NCBI GenBank assembly: GCA_010279815.1
Contig: QEOQ01000122.1
Span: forward strand, 1-64,000
Source of the DNA: Brachionus plicatilis
Taxonomy: Eukaryota; Rotifera; Eurotatoria; Ploima; Brachionidae
Reading direction: 5' to 3'
Length of the DNA: 64,000 bases
Shown here: piece by piece, positions 1 through 13,542 of the stretch
How positions within the stretch are numbered: position 1 is the first letter of the stretch
Layout: every line of letters starts with the position of its first letter
Notes under the pieces: generated by a model
Database searches by the model: none
Told to the model about the DNA's origin: nothing
The model's input: only the letters and a program-made list of their open reading frames with translations
Made by a program: the position numbers and the translations under genes

Positions 1-3000
1 TTTATTGACAAATTGGTCCTTTTTTTTAAACAGTTCTTTTAATGCCAATAAATGTGCACAATATCCTAATTTTGTGAAAAACTTGCAAGAACATTTCTTA
101 CTGTTAAGCTCAACTTGTAACAGCTTTTGAATAAATAAGATCTTGAAATAATTTTTTAAAAATTTTCCCAACAAGCCATTAATTTTTGTGTTGAATGCAT
201 TTTTTTTATATTTAATTTTTGTGCTAAAAGTATTTTTTTCAAATTTTAATTTTTGTGTTGAGAAGAAATCATTTTGTGCTGAGCGTTTTGAAATTGTGTT
301 GAATGGTTATTTTTTTGTTTTGAAAAGGTAGACCCTTTTATTTATTCGAATCATTATTTTTCCAAATTTTTAATTTTTTTATCATCATCCAAGTAAAATC
401 AAAGATTTAAAGCTTATGAGATTGGTTTAATTATAATTATTAAATAAATCAATTTCTCAAAATTTTAGGTTTTATTTTTAGAAAAATATAGATTTTTTTA
501 TCAGGATATTATTTTATATTTTTTAATAATAATACAAATATTTGTTTTTCATACACTAATTCTATCCGGTTTTTTAATACTATTTTAATGCTGTATTTTT
601 TTAGATTTATTGCCTCTGTATTTCATTAATCTTTTTTTTTGGAATATGTTTAATTTCTTAAATTTCGTGAGTTTTAAAGACACATTCTTCTTTTCTATTT
701 TTGCATTATTTGCTGATATAAAATTAAATTTTATTTAGAATCTTTATGTAAATTAATTTTAATTATTATTTTAATTCACTTTAAAATTTAATTAAAGTCT
801 CAGAGATATTGATTATCAGCTTAAGATTATACTTTTATTGACTAGATAACAATTCTTTATTCAAAATATTTTACAAAATGATAATAAATTTAAATGTTTT
901 TATCAACATTTTCAGTTTGATTAATTAATCTATTTTTAATAACTTAATTAAAGAATTAATCTAAAATTTAATATAAAATAAATCAAAATTACCGAAATTA
1001 TGTAAATTTGCGTTAAAAAAATTCACATTTTTCGTAAATAAGCGATAATTTGCGTAATTTAAGTAAAATTAATCTGTCTTAGCATAACTGTAATTATAAT
1101 TATCATTGAATAGATTGGGATAAACAATGTTAAAAAAATAATACATTATTAAGTTCTGATAATTGAATTTTGTCAAAAACATTTAAAAAAAAAATTTTGA
1201 ATTTCAAACACGACATGTTTTTTCAGAATAACATTTCAAATAAAGGAAAGTTTTGGAAAGTTTCTTCTATTTGATGCAAATTTCACAAGATTAAGCAGTT
1301 ATATGTACTTTATAAAAGTATATTATTAATTTCTATATTTAATTTACTCAAAAATTTTAAAAATAACAAAATGACTTCTTATTGGCGTTAGCTCATTTTT
1401 GTAGGCTTAAAAACTTTGCCAATTTCAAAGCAGTAAGCCAAAAAAATGGAATTTTCATCAAATAAACAATTAAAAATTTATATAACATATAAAGTCATGT
1501 ATTTTTTTAAATCTGAATGGAATAAAATATTTTCAAAATAAAAATTTTCAATCTTGTTTTATGTTTTAAAAAAGCCTTTACTTTTTGAAATTTTCCAAAA
1601 TCTTATAATATTTAAGAATATACAAAATGTTTCAGCTAAATTTTTTTTAACGATTTTATTTTTTTAGATTTTTTAGATAATGTTTGGAAATTTTTTTGAA
1701 GTCAATTTATAATAAAATTCTGAAACGGCTTGTTTTGCTTCTAATTCACTTTATAGGTTTCTTTTTCTCTACCATACCTTTAATTCGTTACGTTATAAAT
1801 TAGAAATTAGAATTTTTTTCTTGTATGATTTTCCAACAAATAAAAATCATATTGATTATTTTAATTCTATTTTGTTTTATTTCTAAATTTTTTGAAGAAA
1901 TTTGTAAATTTTTAGGAAAATTCTTTAAAAATATAAAATCGTTTGTTAAAAAAGAAAAAAAATTCATCTAGAAATATGAAGATTGTTTATGATTTCAGTC
2001 ATTTCCTCAATATCTGGTAACAAATTCAATAATTTCATTTACTGTTAAAATTCGATTATGACTAGCTAGGTTCAGTTTTTTAAATTCCATTTATTTAATT
2101 AGCAAAACAATTAAAAAGTTATTAAAAAAAAGATTTTTTTTGATATCCAAGAATTAATTGAGCTAAAATTTAAAGCAATTAACTTAGAGATAATTTTTTT
2201 GAATGATTCAAAGCATTTTTTTTGCTAATTTAATTGATTAAAAGCGATAAAAATTTCTAAATAAAAAATAAAATGATTTGTTTATTTTTTTAAATTTAAC
2301 ATAAAATTAAATTTTCGATCATAATTTTGTTTTATCTGTATTTCTGAAAAATTAAGGCCTGGTTTTAGTAGGCAAAATTTGGTAAAACCAGGTATTTGTT
2401 GATTGAAAGCAAAAGGTTTTGAAGAAGTTTATCTCCTCATTTGGTCATCTGGTTAATTAAAATCAATTTAATGGAAAGAAGCAAATGCTGATTTAAAAAA
2501 TTTCAAGAGATAATGAAATAAAATTATAAAAGAGCTGCACAATTTGATTATCTAATTAAAATCGATTTAGACAAGAAATACTTTAGTCAGACACTTTGAT
2601 TTAAAACGAATTAGAGAAAGATTTGATTGAAGCTTATAAATTTACGTTATTAGTTGAAATTAGATTTTAATCCAAATCATATCTATTTTTTTAAGAGTAG
2701 AAAATAATTAATCTTAATTTCTCGAATTACTTTCGCCTTTCTTAAGCAATTTTCGGAATTTAAATCCTAAAACAGAAATGCTCATGGCCAAAATAGAATA
2801 TTGTTTATTTAACCTATGAATGAATATTTCTTTCGGAATAGTGATTTGTTTTTAATTAATTACAATTCATTGTTATCCTCCAATTACCTAGAATTAATTT
2901 TTTTTTGTTTAAAAAATGAGAATTTTTAAAATAATTTTATCTGAAGAAAATTGCTTTGAATTTTCACTAATAGAGCTAGTACAAAATTATCCAAAAAAAT

Positions 3001-6000
3001 AATCATTTTCGAATACTTTCAAGGGGTATTTAAATTAGGACCACTGGGATGTGAAAAAATTTTTTAAAAAAGTGTCTAAATTGAATTTTTGTTCTTGTTT
3101 AATTTTAAAAATCCATAAATAAAAAAATTAGTCTAATGTACAATTTAGAGTAAAATTTTGAAGAGCTCATTTTAAAAATTTTCTTATAATTAGAGATTAC
3201 TTATATTAAAAAAAATTCATTTTTTCTACACTCAAGTCTTCTTATCTATTTCATGTAAAAGGATTGTAAAACCAGTATAAAGAAAATAAAACAATTAGAT
3301 ATTTACCAATAAATCTATAATCTCTCAATTCTTTTTAGAAAAATTTTTTCCAAGATCTTTAACTTTTTAAATCTTATTAAGTAATTATAACTTAACAGAA
3401 AATTCGATTCGATTATAAATTTTTAATGAATCTAATTTTAAAAAAATTCAAGAACGTCTCTTTTGGTATTTTCTTCGTAAAAGGACCTTTTATTTAATTC
3501 GAAAATTTCAAATGCTCAATTTGGAATCATCATTTTTTTGCCAAAACATGTAGAATGAGAAAATTTATTCACTTATTGAAATTTGGCTAATTTTTACCAT
3601 TTGATTGCGAAAATCAAATAGACTCCAGATTGATCCATCAGAAGACTAAACTGCGTCACTGAAGGGTTGATGATAAGAAGAATTTTTTTTAACAAGATTT
3701 TTTAACTTATATGAAAAATGTTGAAAATGTAATATATAATCTTAAACTCCATGTAATTTTTCTTATAAATAAATATTATCTCTAGCTGCATGATTTTAAT
3801 TGTTTTTGCAGCAAATTCAATTTAAAAAAAATAGTTAACTACGGATATAGCCAGTTTTTGTTGAATAAATTAAATTCAAAATTTGATAACAAATTGAGAT
3901 AAGTTAAATAACAGGAATTATATAACAAAAAAAATTAAGACTGGTGTATGCTTTAAAAATATAAAATGATTAAATTGAAGGAAGATTTTTAATCCTTATC
4001 CAGCTAAAATAAGCCTCGAAAATCGTAGACTCAAAATTCAAATTTTAATCAGGAAATTTAAGTTTAGAAAAATAGCTAACTGAAAATGATAAGAATCAGT
4101 CTTGTATCTAAAAAAAAATTAAGTTTATGTTTTAATTGATCTATCTAGGATTTTTTTGATTTTTAAGCTAACTCGCTTACATGATAGCAACTGTTGTCTT
4201 AAAAAAGATTAGCTCAATTTACAAAGCATGCCTTTTTCATGATAAACTCAATTTTTTGCCAAGTTACACAAGATTAGACATTTGTTTTAAGAACGCTGTC
4301 TCTCAGAATTCCATGTAATATTGGCTTCTCATACGTCGACAGCACTGCATATGCAAATCTAATCTAATATCGAAAAAAACATGAGAATAAATAAATTCTG
4401 AAAAAATGTTTATTCAAATTATCAATTCTCTTCTAACAAGGTCTGATCCTTAAAATAAATTGAGGTCTTTTGAAAATTGCGTCATGACTCTTATTTTATT
4501 TTTCGATGCTTAAATTTTCATTTAAGAAAATACAATTTTAAATTTGGATTAAAGTTTCAGTAATTAAAAAGTAATTTTTTTTTAAAGTTATTTACAATAA
4601 TTTAAATTTAAAATTTATAAATGTTAAACAAAAATACCCCAAATTTTAATAGTAGTATTTTATCATACGGGGATGCCTGTAGCACTTCTCATTTATTTAT
4701 CTTTCTTGTTCTAGAATTCGTTAATATTTTGTGCTTTTGTGATGTATTTTGAGAGTGCATTGGTTAAGTGCCCTCTGTGCACTCCTTTAGGTGGTAGACA
4801 ACCCTGAGCTTCATTTCAAATCGCTTGAAAGCTTTTGTTGATTAGATCTCTATGTTCTATCTCTATCCGAAAGAATACAAAGGTTCAAAAGTTTTAAGAG
4901 TGTGAATTTTGTTTCTTTTTCTTAATTTTTTTCCTAAGTTTTTATCTTGTTTTAAGAAATAAATAAATATAATTTTTCATTACCTATGGCTAAATAGAAA
5001 TTATTATCACTTTTTTTATTATTATTAATTAATCTGTTTTGTATTTGTTATAATCGATATTGAATTGCTCAACAGTAGTCTCTTTTCTCCACTGTTTGGG
5101 GTTCTTCTGAAAGGACAGTACCATTTGATACTATTTATTCAAATTATTTTAAATTTTAGATGCTTATTTAATTTTAATTGTTAACTATTTAATTTTTTAA
5201 TTGTTTGAGTTAATGAGCATATTATTTATCTCTCTTATTTTTTAATGTGAATTTTGTAGAAAAAAATTGCTTCTTTATTTTTTGACTCTAACAAAATTTA
5301 TAAAGTTTTGAAAATTAAAAAATAAATATGTTAGTTATTCTCCTTTAGTGTAATTGATTCTTAAAAGCTAGTAATATGTAAGTTAATTAAAGAATTACTA
5401 ATTAATTATCTAGAATAATAAAAATACATTTGATTAAATTAATAATAATGAAATTTTTTATTGTTATTAATTTTTGACTAAATAAAATATATAAGTTCAT
5501 TTAATAATCGAATTCTAATGTTTGCTCTCTTTAGTTTGCTTGAATTTTGATTTTTGAAAGTTTTTTCAAGTAGGATTACGTCTATTTGATTAGCATAACT
5601 ATTTTTTTCCACAGGAAAAAGAAAAATGAGAAATTATTAAATTTTTGTCGTCGAATTCGCTAAAAAAAAGATATAATATAGAAAAGTTAAATTTTAAAAT
5701 CAAGCTAAAATTTATTTATTTCAATGCAACAATTAAACAAATTTTATTTCAGAAATTTTTTTAAGTTTCTTAATCAAGCGAAAAATGTTTAGCGCTTAAA
5801 CTTAAAGAAAAAAAAATTTAATAAAATTTAACTCGAAAAAGAATTTTGTTTTTTAAACACAAACATTTATTTTGGATTTTCTTTTTTCTTGATTGTAAAA
5901 ACTAATAGAACTTTTTACTTCTTTTGGTAATAAATTTTTGAATTGTATCATATGAAATAATCAATTAGATAAACAGAATTCAAAGCTTTTAATAACTTTA

Positions 6001-6859
6001 TTGTAAGACGCTTTTAAACTTAGAAAAATAAAATATAAATAGTCCAAAGAAAGTAATGAAAAATTGCTGCATAATAAGCAACTTTGCCTTCTAATAAAAT
6101 TTTTTTTTTCTTTAAAATAAATTTTCTAGTAGTTTCAAGCTCTTTCAGTCTAAGAAAAATGAAATAAAAATATTCAAAAATTTCAAAAAATAAAGGAAAT
6201 TTTCTCCTGACATTTATTTAATTCAATGATTAAGGAAAAACTACTTTTTTATAAGATTTCCGAACAATTAATCATAAAACATTTGACGCAAATTTCCCTG
6301 TTTGAAAATTTCAAAGCAACGCAGTAAATTTTAGTTTACTCTTTTTTTATTTTGTATTATCTAAAGTTAATCTTTTCCGATTTCTATCTGACCATTTTAC
6401 CATTAATTTAATTAAAGTGATAAAAAAGAGCTTTTACAATGAAAGGAACTCGCTTTTTCGCTTGGAACATTATTAGTTTTTAACCTAGAAATTTTTTCTT
6501 CTCTAAAACTTAAACAGACTTAAATTTTTGTAATCTTTACTTTTTGATTTATTTTAAACTTTAACTCCTACATTTACATTTTTTTTACTTAATTCATAAT
6601 AATTTAATTTAAATTTTTTTTTAAATCGTTAGGCTGAAAAGAAGGTTAATACCCATTCTACACAGCCTGATGGTTACCCTCAAACTATTTAATTAAATAA
6701 AATAAAATAAACTCGCTTTTTATAGTTTTCAGAGAAAAATAAATAATTTTATCAGATAATTTTATGGTCTAATGATTTTAAATCTTACAAAATGTTTTTT
6801 TTCACATTTTATTCAATCGAAGATTTTTTTATTCAATCGAACTTCTATATAATATTCAT
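1..6859. other. Gene-free AT-rich stretch
   Basis: No open frame with protein-like composition or recognisable domain on either strand; the sequence is dominated by A/T runs. Two patches are richer in G+C. One is about 4665-4900 and is followed near 4960 by an AAATAAATAAATA run, like the tail of a decayed non-LTR retrotransposon. The other is about 6640-6710, ending in a repeated AATAA tail. Neither can be assigned to a family. Confidence 0.6.
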
Positions 6860-6863
6860 TTAA

Positions 6864-8384
6864 CACTAGAAGCACCAAAACGAGTCATTTGACTCGTTTA
6901 TGTTATAAAAATGTATTATATGGATAAATCTATTCAAAGCCTAATTTTTATTGAGAAAAAGATAAAAAATTAGCTGAATTAAAGAATCTAGTAGGGTTGT
7001 GAATCGCCTAAGCGTTAATCGATTAAATTGGTCAAATTTACATTCGATGAAATTTTAAATTTATCGAAAATGTCTTATTTTTATCGATCAAAAAATCATT
7101 GTTAGAATTTTAATTACTTAATTTGATAAATTTTACAAAAATCGAATAGCTATCGAACAAATTTTAGACAAAAGTATCCCTTTGTTTTCGAATAGTTAGT
7201 CGAATAGTTAAATCGATAAAATTGTTCGATTTTTTAAATCGATTAACAAAAAAATCTAATTCAATAGTGTAAAAAAAATGTATTCGATATTTTAAAAAGA
7301 TAAGCAATTTACGAAACTAAACAAAACTTGAAAAATTAATTTAAAAAATCATTAAATAAGCTACGAAATTAAATAAAAAATTATAAATTTGTTTGAAAAT
7401 ATTTATAATTATTTTTTGTTTTCTAAAAAGATTGAATTAAGCTTTATAAAAGTAAATTTTTCCAGATTTTTCGCACTTAGTCTGTTTTTTTCTTCATTTT
7501 GAATAACTTCGATCCTGTGAATTTTGCTATTTAAGTAGTTTTATCATACTCACAAAATTTCAAACCCAAATATTTTATCACGTTTTCTTTTCCATGAATT
7601 ATTTTCAAGTGCCATTTTAATTTGATAAAAATGAAATTTTTTTAAAGTTGTTGCTTTTTTTTTAAAATTAAATTCTAGCTAAATAAGTTTTAAAAATCAA
7701 GTCTTTTTTATTGAAATATTATTGAAACAAATTTAACATTACTTTCCTTTATAATATTCTCATTTCATTTAAGAAATAATTTTTTTCAAAAAAAATGTTT
7801 CGAACATGAAGTTTGTTTGATTAAAATAGACTAATATATTCGATATCAATATTCGATCAGTTAATTCGAATAAATAAAATAAAAATGAACTTGATCGACT
7901 AAAGAAGAAATCGATCTATAAAATTATATCGAATTTTTTCGATATAATTTTATCGTTACAAAAATTTATCGTTTAGTTTAAACAGTTCGATAATGATTTT
8001 TTTTAATCGATTAGCGAAGTTCATTTCGATAATCAACCCTAGAATCTAGCATAAAATTGACCTATTATTGAATTCATTTCCTGTTTAACCCGTTCTACTT
8101 CTTTCATGGAAAATACGCAAACTATAATTTTTGCTCTTTTGAAATGTACTCATCTTGGTTTCAAATACCAAAACCACTCTAGTGACTTGTTTTGGTTCTT
8201 CTATTAGCGAATAGATGATTTTGCAAAACGAAAATAACTTTTGAAATATTCTTTTATTAATTTTGCAAAATTTAACAGCTTTTTAATCTGAAGAAAAATT
8301 TATATTCATATCATTTAAATTCATTTAATTTAAAGAGATTAAAAATTGAAAAAGAGTCATTATGACTCGTTGGTGTTTCTAGAG
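6864..8384. mobile_element. piggyBac-like non-autonomous element (host of a nested hAT)
   Basis: The ends are inverted: left CACTAGAAGCACCAAAACGA, right (reverse complement) CTCTAGAAACACCAACGAGT, each flanked by TTAA (6860-6863 and 8385-8388). TTAA target duplications are the hallmark of the piggyBac superfamily. Just inside each end is a short palindrome around GAGTCA-TGACTC, and a degenerate extra copy of the terminal motif lies near 8186-8209. Removing the nested element (6992-8041) and its duplication leaves about 463 bp, a MITE-sized element with no coding potential. No transposase is present, so it would need one in trans. Confidence 0.72.
6992..8041 (-). mobile_element. hAT-like deletion derivative nested in the piggyBac-like element
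   Basis: The element starts TAGGGTTGTGAATCG and ends with the inverted counterpart TAGGGTTGATTATCG. It is flanked by a perfect 8-bp duplication, GAATCTAG (6984-6991 and 8042-8049). Eight-bp duplications and TAGNGTTG-type ends fit the hAT superfamily. The arms are rich in ATCGAT and TAATCGATTAA motifs. On the minus strand near 7560-7640 a short frame reads WHLKIIHGK, matching the HLK..H end of a BED zinc finger as found at the N-terminus of hAT transposases. No intact transposase remains. Confidence 0.8.
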
Positions 8385-8388
8385 TTAA

Positions 8389-10361
8389 AATCAAAACATG
8401 CTAAACTCTGCAAATATAACAGAAATTAAATTTCATTATATTCTTACGAAGTGCAATTTGCAGATATTTTGCACATCATTAGCAGCTTTTGGCAGTTGAT
8501 GCAACTTCAGAACTAGTTTTGAACTTATAGAAAAAGAGCTTTTCAATTTTTTATCATTTTGTACTGTTTTTTTTTACTGAATTTCATAAAGCTCTAATTA
8601 TGAAAAAAAAAATTGCAGTGTATTAAACAGACAGCTACCAAAGTGAGACTTTATCTGGTCTTGCTCCGCAAATCTCTGCTAGAGCTCAGTAATATTATTA
8701 TACCACAATTGAAGAATTTATTCATTTTAATTCTTTTGAAAAAAAATTGGAGTGCATTAGGCATTTCGATTTTATTTAAAAATTAAGATTTCCTAAATTC
8801 CATATAAAAAATAAAGATTTTGATGTTTTTGATCAGATAAAATTAATAAACAGGTAGTTTGTTTGATAAAACCTATAAACAGGGAGTTTGATTAAAGTCA
8901 AAATTTTATGGAATAAGGAACATTATTATCATTATTATTCGTATTTGACTGAAAAAAAAGCACGTCTAGCATTACATTATATTGTTATATATAAGATAAT
9001 AATTGCGATAAAAATCACTAGTTAATAATATAGAAATATTTAAATAGTGTGATAAATTTAATTATTATTAAATTTATAATTATTAAATAAATAACAATTT
9101 ATAATAATTTAATTTGGTCCCAAAATATGAAACCAATGGAGTTGGATTAGAGAGATATCAAAAATCTTATGATATTAAAAGATCCATTTAAAATTAATGA
9201 TATTAACGCAACTTTTTGACCAAATTTCAATTTTAGATTTGGTTTAAACAAAATAAACGAAAAACTATACAATTAGTGGTCGATATTGATTTTAAGTAGA
9301 ATTTTTATATATTTTTTTAATTAAATAAAAGTATTTGTAATGATCATTTTCGTTAAATACTCAAATTATTCTGTTTTTGATTTAAAGAAACTTTTTTTAG
9401 AACATATATTTCTAACAAAATCAAAACTTTGAAAATGTATGCTTTGCTTTACTAATTTATCAAATATACATTAGGAAATTTATTAAAACTAAAATTAAAA
9501 AAATCTTTTTGTTATAGTTACAGTTAAATTACAATATTTTATTTTAATGAGGTATTTTTTTCCATTTAGAAAAATGTTATTTTAAAATTTTCCCAAGTAA
9601 TTAATTTTTTTTAAAATTAAAATTTTTAAAGCCATTGCTATATTTAGTTAAATTATAGAATACAAATTAAAATTCTTCAATTCAGATTAATTTATCTTAT
9701 TTAAAGTTCAATGGCGTCAAATTAAAAAATATTCTTATTGATCCCATCTCACAATATACATTAAAAACTAAATTTCAATATTCACAGATTTAACTTTTAA
9801 AATCTATTTAAATTATTTTCTTTTTTTCCAATACTCTGATCTCTTTAATTCTTTAATTTTCAGATTCTTTTCCAAATTTAGCTTGTCTCTTTCCAAAGTT
9901 TTCTTTTTTGAAGCTTCTAATTGCAGTAGTTTTACGAAACATATCTATCTCATTTTTATTTCTCTTGAGATTCTTAATTTTTTAATTTTTTTATCATTTT
10001 TTCTAAAACTTCTAAGTGAGTTTAATAGATATATTTTCTATTTTTAACAATAATCAAAATAAGTGTGATAGAAGGACTTAATTAATTATTCACTACAAAC
10101 ATGATGAGCAAAATAAAGAAAAAACATGATTTTTTGGAATTTTAAAAAATTTTAAAAAGTCAGGTTTAATAGCTCACTAATAACAATCAATAGAAGAACG
10201 ATACGAGACCCATGAGTGATCCTGAGCAATTTAAAAAATCAAAATAGGAAAAAAAAATTAAATGTTTTTTTTCTTGAAATTAGAAATATTTTTAATAAAC
10301 AAGAATTAAACTCTTAAACTAGATTGCAAAATTATGAAAAAAAAATTTATTTAAAAAAATA
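8389..10361. other. Gene-free AT-rich stretch upstream of the GPCR
   Basis: No gene or clear repeat recognised. It contains the promoter region of the receptor gene starting at 10362; no TATA box or other element stands out from the AT-rich background. Confidence 0.5.
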
Positions 10362-11957
10362 ATGGATCCACAATACGTAATTAAATTCGATGTAATACAG
10401 TCCCCTCTAATCGGTCAACTTGATCATTTGTCTACCAATTATCAGTCGCCCACAACCACCAAGCTATCCAACTACGCTTTGTACTCCATTGGTTTTAGTA
10501 ATGCCGAATTAAAAACATATTCTATAATAACGTTCTTACTCTCTTTTGTAGGCCTGTTTGTTCACAGTCTAGTGCTTATAATTTTAGTATATCAACAAGC
10601 TAAACGAGTTATACTAAAAAATGAAAATAAAAAATTTATAAAAAATAATTTTTCACGCATATTCGGCCGAGTGTCCAGTTCAAACAATTTGTCGCCTAAA
10701 ACTCATAATTTTGAAATATACAACAATTATGTGACCTACGCGTTTGTCTTTCATCAAAGTGTAGTGGACCTCTTTCGGATCGTGTACGCCATTCTGTTTG
10801 CCAATCGCATTCTAAACCAACAAAGCCACCCAGAAGCTCATGAGTTCCAAAACCACTCTTTTTCTGTCAAAATGGACTTGTTTTACAATGACTACTGCAC
10901 TCATATGGCATCGTTCTATTCCATCTTGTCCATGGTCACTATAGTCAACATACTTACCATTTTGATAAGCGAAACATGTCGATTCTATGATCTAAAATTT
11001 AATTCAAGCGACACCTCCAACTACTGTTGTGTCCTTTTCGGCATATTCCTGATATGGACATCAAGTTTGATAATAATTTCCTCACTAATGCTTGTTGGAG
11101 TCGCTGACTCAGCATCGCCCACTTGGAGATGTGACCTAGGCGAATCCGAGTCGACCACACGCTCCTTGGTCATCAATATCGTGTGGTTTTTTCTGGTATC
11201 ATTTGTGATTCTAATTGCTTTTTCCTATTCAATATCGCTCTACAGAGAGCTGAAAAAATTAGATGAAGAAGATAATCGTATGAGCCTGTACACTGTCAAT
11301 TCTGGCGAGCAAACATTCAAGGCTGATTTTCTAGAGAGGCAAATTAAAATAAGTCAATTGACAATAAAAAGACTAAGAATTTTAATTTATTTGTTGGCAG
11401 TTTTTTGTGTGTGCTTTGTTCCAAACTTTGTCATGGTAATATTAAAAAATGTCATTGAAGAATCAAAAGTCAGTTTTCTAAGACCCTTGAGTTTGCTAAG
11501 TTCAATTGCTAATTTGTCTAATTCATCCTTGAATGCCATTATTTTGCTAATTCTATGCCTTAAGTCCAACGATACCTATCTGATGAATATAAACAAAAAA
11601 TTGACCAAGAGTCAAAGTGTTGGATCATTTTTAAGAAAGATGCTGGTACCAGGATTTAGAAAGAAGAGAGCTAAACAAGTTGACGAGGCAGAGATTCCTC
11701 TGAATAGACAAAGGCGTCTTTCACTCAATGGAATCATATTGAATCCCAACACGGATGATTGTTCGTGTATTTCAAACTGCAATGAAGAATGTATGCAGCT
11801 TAAGAGCCTCACTACTGGCCAAAGATTGTGCAAATATGTGAGCGAAAAAACTGACAGATATGAGGATAGATCTAGGCGAAATTCAAGCAATGTTGTAAAT
11901 GTAAAAGAATTTTATTCCAAAGTTGGAAATCGGTTGGGAACAACTAATTTGGATTAA
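10362..11957 (+). CDS. Orphan class A (rhodopsin-like) G-protein-coupled receptor
   Basis: Single-exon gene for a 531-residue membrane receptor, presumably at the cell surface and coupling an extracellular ligand to G proteins. Seven hydrophobic segments can be placed at about residues 53-77, 122-146, 178-203, 221-246, 268-292, 338-362 and 372-400. Cys179 at the start of helix 3 and Cys257 in the second extracellular loop could form the usual class A disulfide. The helix-3 end reads ETCRF in place of DRY, and helix 7 has NSSLNAII in place of NPxxY, so the sequence is divergent. Asn-rich N-terminus about 50 residues, long basic first intracellular loop, and a 130-residue cytoplasmic tail with a Cys cluster (CSCISNCNEEC). 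AATAAA follows at 12001. Ligand unknown; the family call is confident, the subfamily is not. Confidence 0.85.
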   Translation: MDPQYVIKFDVIQSPLIGQLDHLSTNYQSPTTTKLSNYALYSIGFSNAELKTYSIITFLLSFVGLFVHSLVLIILVYQQAKRVILKNENKKFIKNNFSRIFGRVSSSNNLSPKTHNFEIYNNYVTYAFVFHQSVVDLFRIVYAILFANRILNQQSHPEAHEFQNHSFSVKMDLFYNDYCTHMASFYSILSMVTIVNILTILISETCRFYDLKFNSSDTSNYCCVLFGIFLIWTSSLIIISSLMLVGVADSASPTWRCDLGESESTTRSLVINIVWFFLVSFVILIAFSYSISLYRELKKLDEEDNRMSLYTVNSGEQTFKADFLERQIKISQLTIKRLRILIYLLAVFCVCFVPNFVMVILKNVIEESKVSFLRPLSLLSSIANLSNSSLNAIILLILCLKSNDTYLMNINKKLTKSQSVGSFLRKMLVPGFRKKRAKQVDEAEIPLNRQRRLSLNGIILNPNTDDCSCISNCNEECMQLKSLTTGQRLCKYVSEKTDRYEDRSRRNSSNVVNVKEFYSKVGNRLGTTNLD

Positions 11958-12304
11958 AACATTTTTTAATTGTACATTTTTTTTAAATGATAAAATCATG
12001 AATAAAATTTTATTTTTTGTTGTTAAAAAAATTTTAAAAAGTTTTTATGATTTATAAACTAAATAAAATCTTAATTTTTCTATCTACTCTATAAATTGAT
12101 TATAAGTTATCAATAATAAGGTTTTAACGAACATAGTCAAGACTTGTAAAAATTTAAAATCATACAGTATAATTTTAAATTTTCAATCTCTGAATAGTAT
12201 AATTTAAACCATTCAGAGATTTTATTAAAAAAATCCAAAACGTCAACTATTACTTTGTTTGCTTATTTTTTCCTTATTCACTTCTTGCAGAGCATAAGGT
12301 ACTT

Positions 12305-12445
12305 GCTTTTGATTTTCACTCAAGTCAATCTTTCTTGCTTATCCCTATCTCGTTTCTTTTTGAGCCAGCTCTTTCGTAATTGTTGATTGGTATCCGCATT
12401 TCTTTCATTCTAAGAACATGTTCAAGCCACTGCAGTATCTTTGCT
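12305..12445 (-). pseudogene. Decayed non-LTR retrotransposon C-terminal fragment
   Basis: Read on the minus strand, the segment gives ILQWLEHVLRMKEMRIP and later GSKRNEIGISKKD, then a stop. This matches the region after the reverse transcriptase in many LINE polyproteins, which usually reads W.GHVLRM...R.P followed by a basic G.R..GRPKK stretch. No reverse-transcriptase domain is left and flanking frames are broken. The family is known for this motif; the assignment of this fragment is inference. Confidence 0.55.
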
Positions 12446-12837
12446 TATACCAACTTTTGATAATGACCATTTCTGACTTCCACTGGTCATGAGAAAAAGT
12501 GGTGAAAAATAATTTTGGATAAAGTTTCAGAAATTCATAGCTTTAGTGCTATCTGAAATTCAATGATAGAATTGAAATATTTTAAATTATGTATACACCG
12601 ATTCAATCAATTTGTGTCTTTCTAACATTAATGATAAAAATTATTTCTTTCTCCTATTGGAGCTTACTAAATCATTCGAAGCAGAATGATTTTATTTAAT
12701 TCCTTTTACTTTATTTCTAAAATAGTTTTTTTATTTTATCTTCTTCTTTTTTTTTTTTTTTTTTTTTATAATTGTAAAATTCTTAATTTTATACTTCTCC
12801 TTTTGGAGGTTAATTTTCATCAAATAAATAAATAAAT

Positions 12838-12925
12838 AACTCGTTTAAGTGGAATATCGCTTAACTCGAAAGTAAAATGTGTTTTTGAATAACGACATGT
12901 CGTTAAATTCGAGCAAATACGTTAA
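12838..12925. mobile_element. Degenerate copy of the CGTTAAT-ended MITE
   Basis: The right half (GACATGTCGTTAAATTCGAG, then ACGTTAAT) closely resembles the right end of the element at 17361-17511. The left half (AACTCG..TTAAG..ATCGCTTAACTCGAA) is a decayed inverted partner. It begins immediately after the A-rich tail of the retrotransposon-like sequence. Confidence 0.4.
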
Positions 12926-13542
12926 TTATTTATTAAAATTATTGAAATATTATCTATTTTAATGCGTAAAAAAACTGTTTTTTTTAATTGGATTTATTTT
13001 ACTCTAACTTAAATATTTTTCCTTATTCTGAATTTGTAAAGTGAAAAATTTAATTTAAAATTATTTAAAACTTAAAAACACATTTTAAGGATAATAATTG
13101 ATAAAATAATATTCAAAAAATAGTTTTTTTATTAAGCTGATTATAAATCGATAAAAAAAGTAAAATCGATTTTTAAATTATTCAACCGATTTGAGTCAAT
13201 TTCCAGCACTAAAATTCATATTAATATTTTTCTAGTTAAATACTAAAAAAAAAATCATGTTTAACAAGTTTAGTTATATTTTATTAATTAATTGATAAAA
13301 AAATCCTTTTCTTTAGTCTAAATTTTGAAATTTTGATTTTCAATTTGCCTTTAAGAAGCTTGTCTAAATATATTCTTGACTCCATTTAAAAGTCAAAACC
13401 ACTACAATTTTTCTATTCAGTTAGCCTATCAGGCTTTTTAGAATTCACTAAAAATGAAATAATGTATTTTTCCTTTTGAAAAATTAAAGCAAAATCTAAA
13501 GTAAATCCTCAAAAAAATTCCATCATAGATGTACATGATGTA

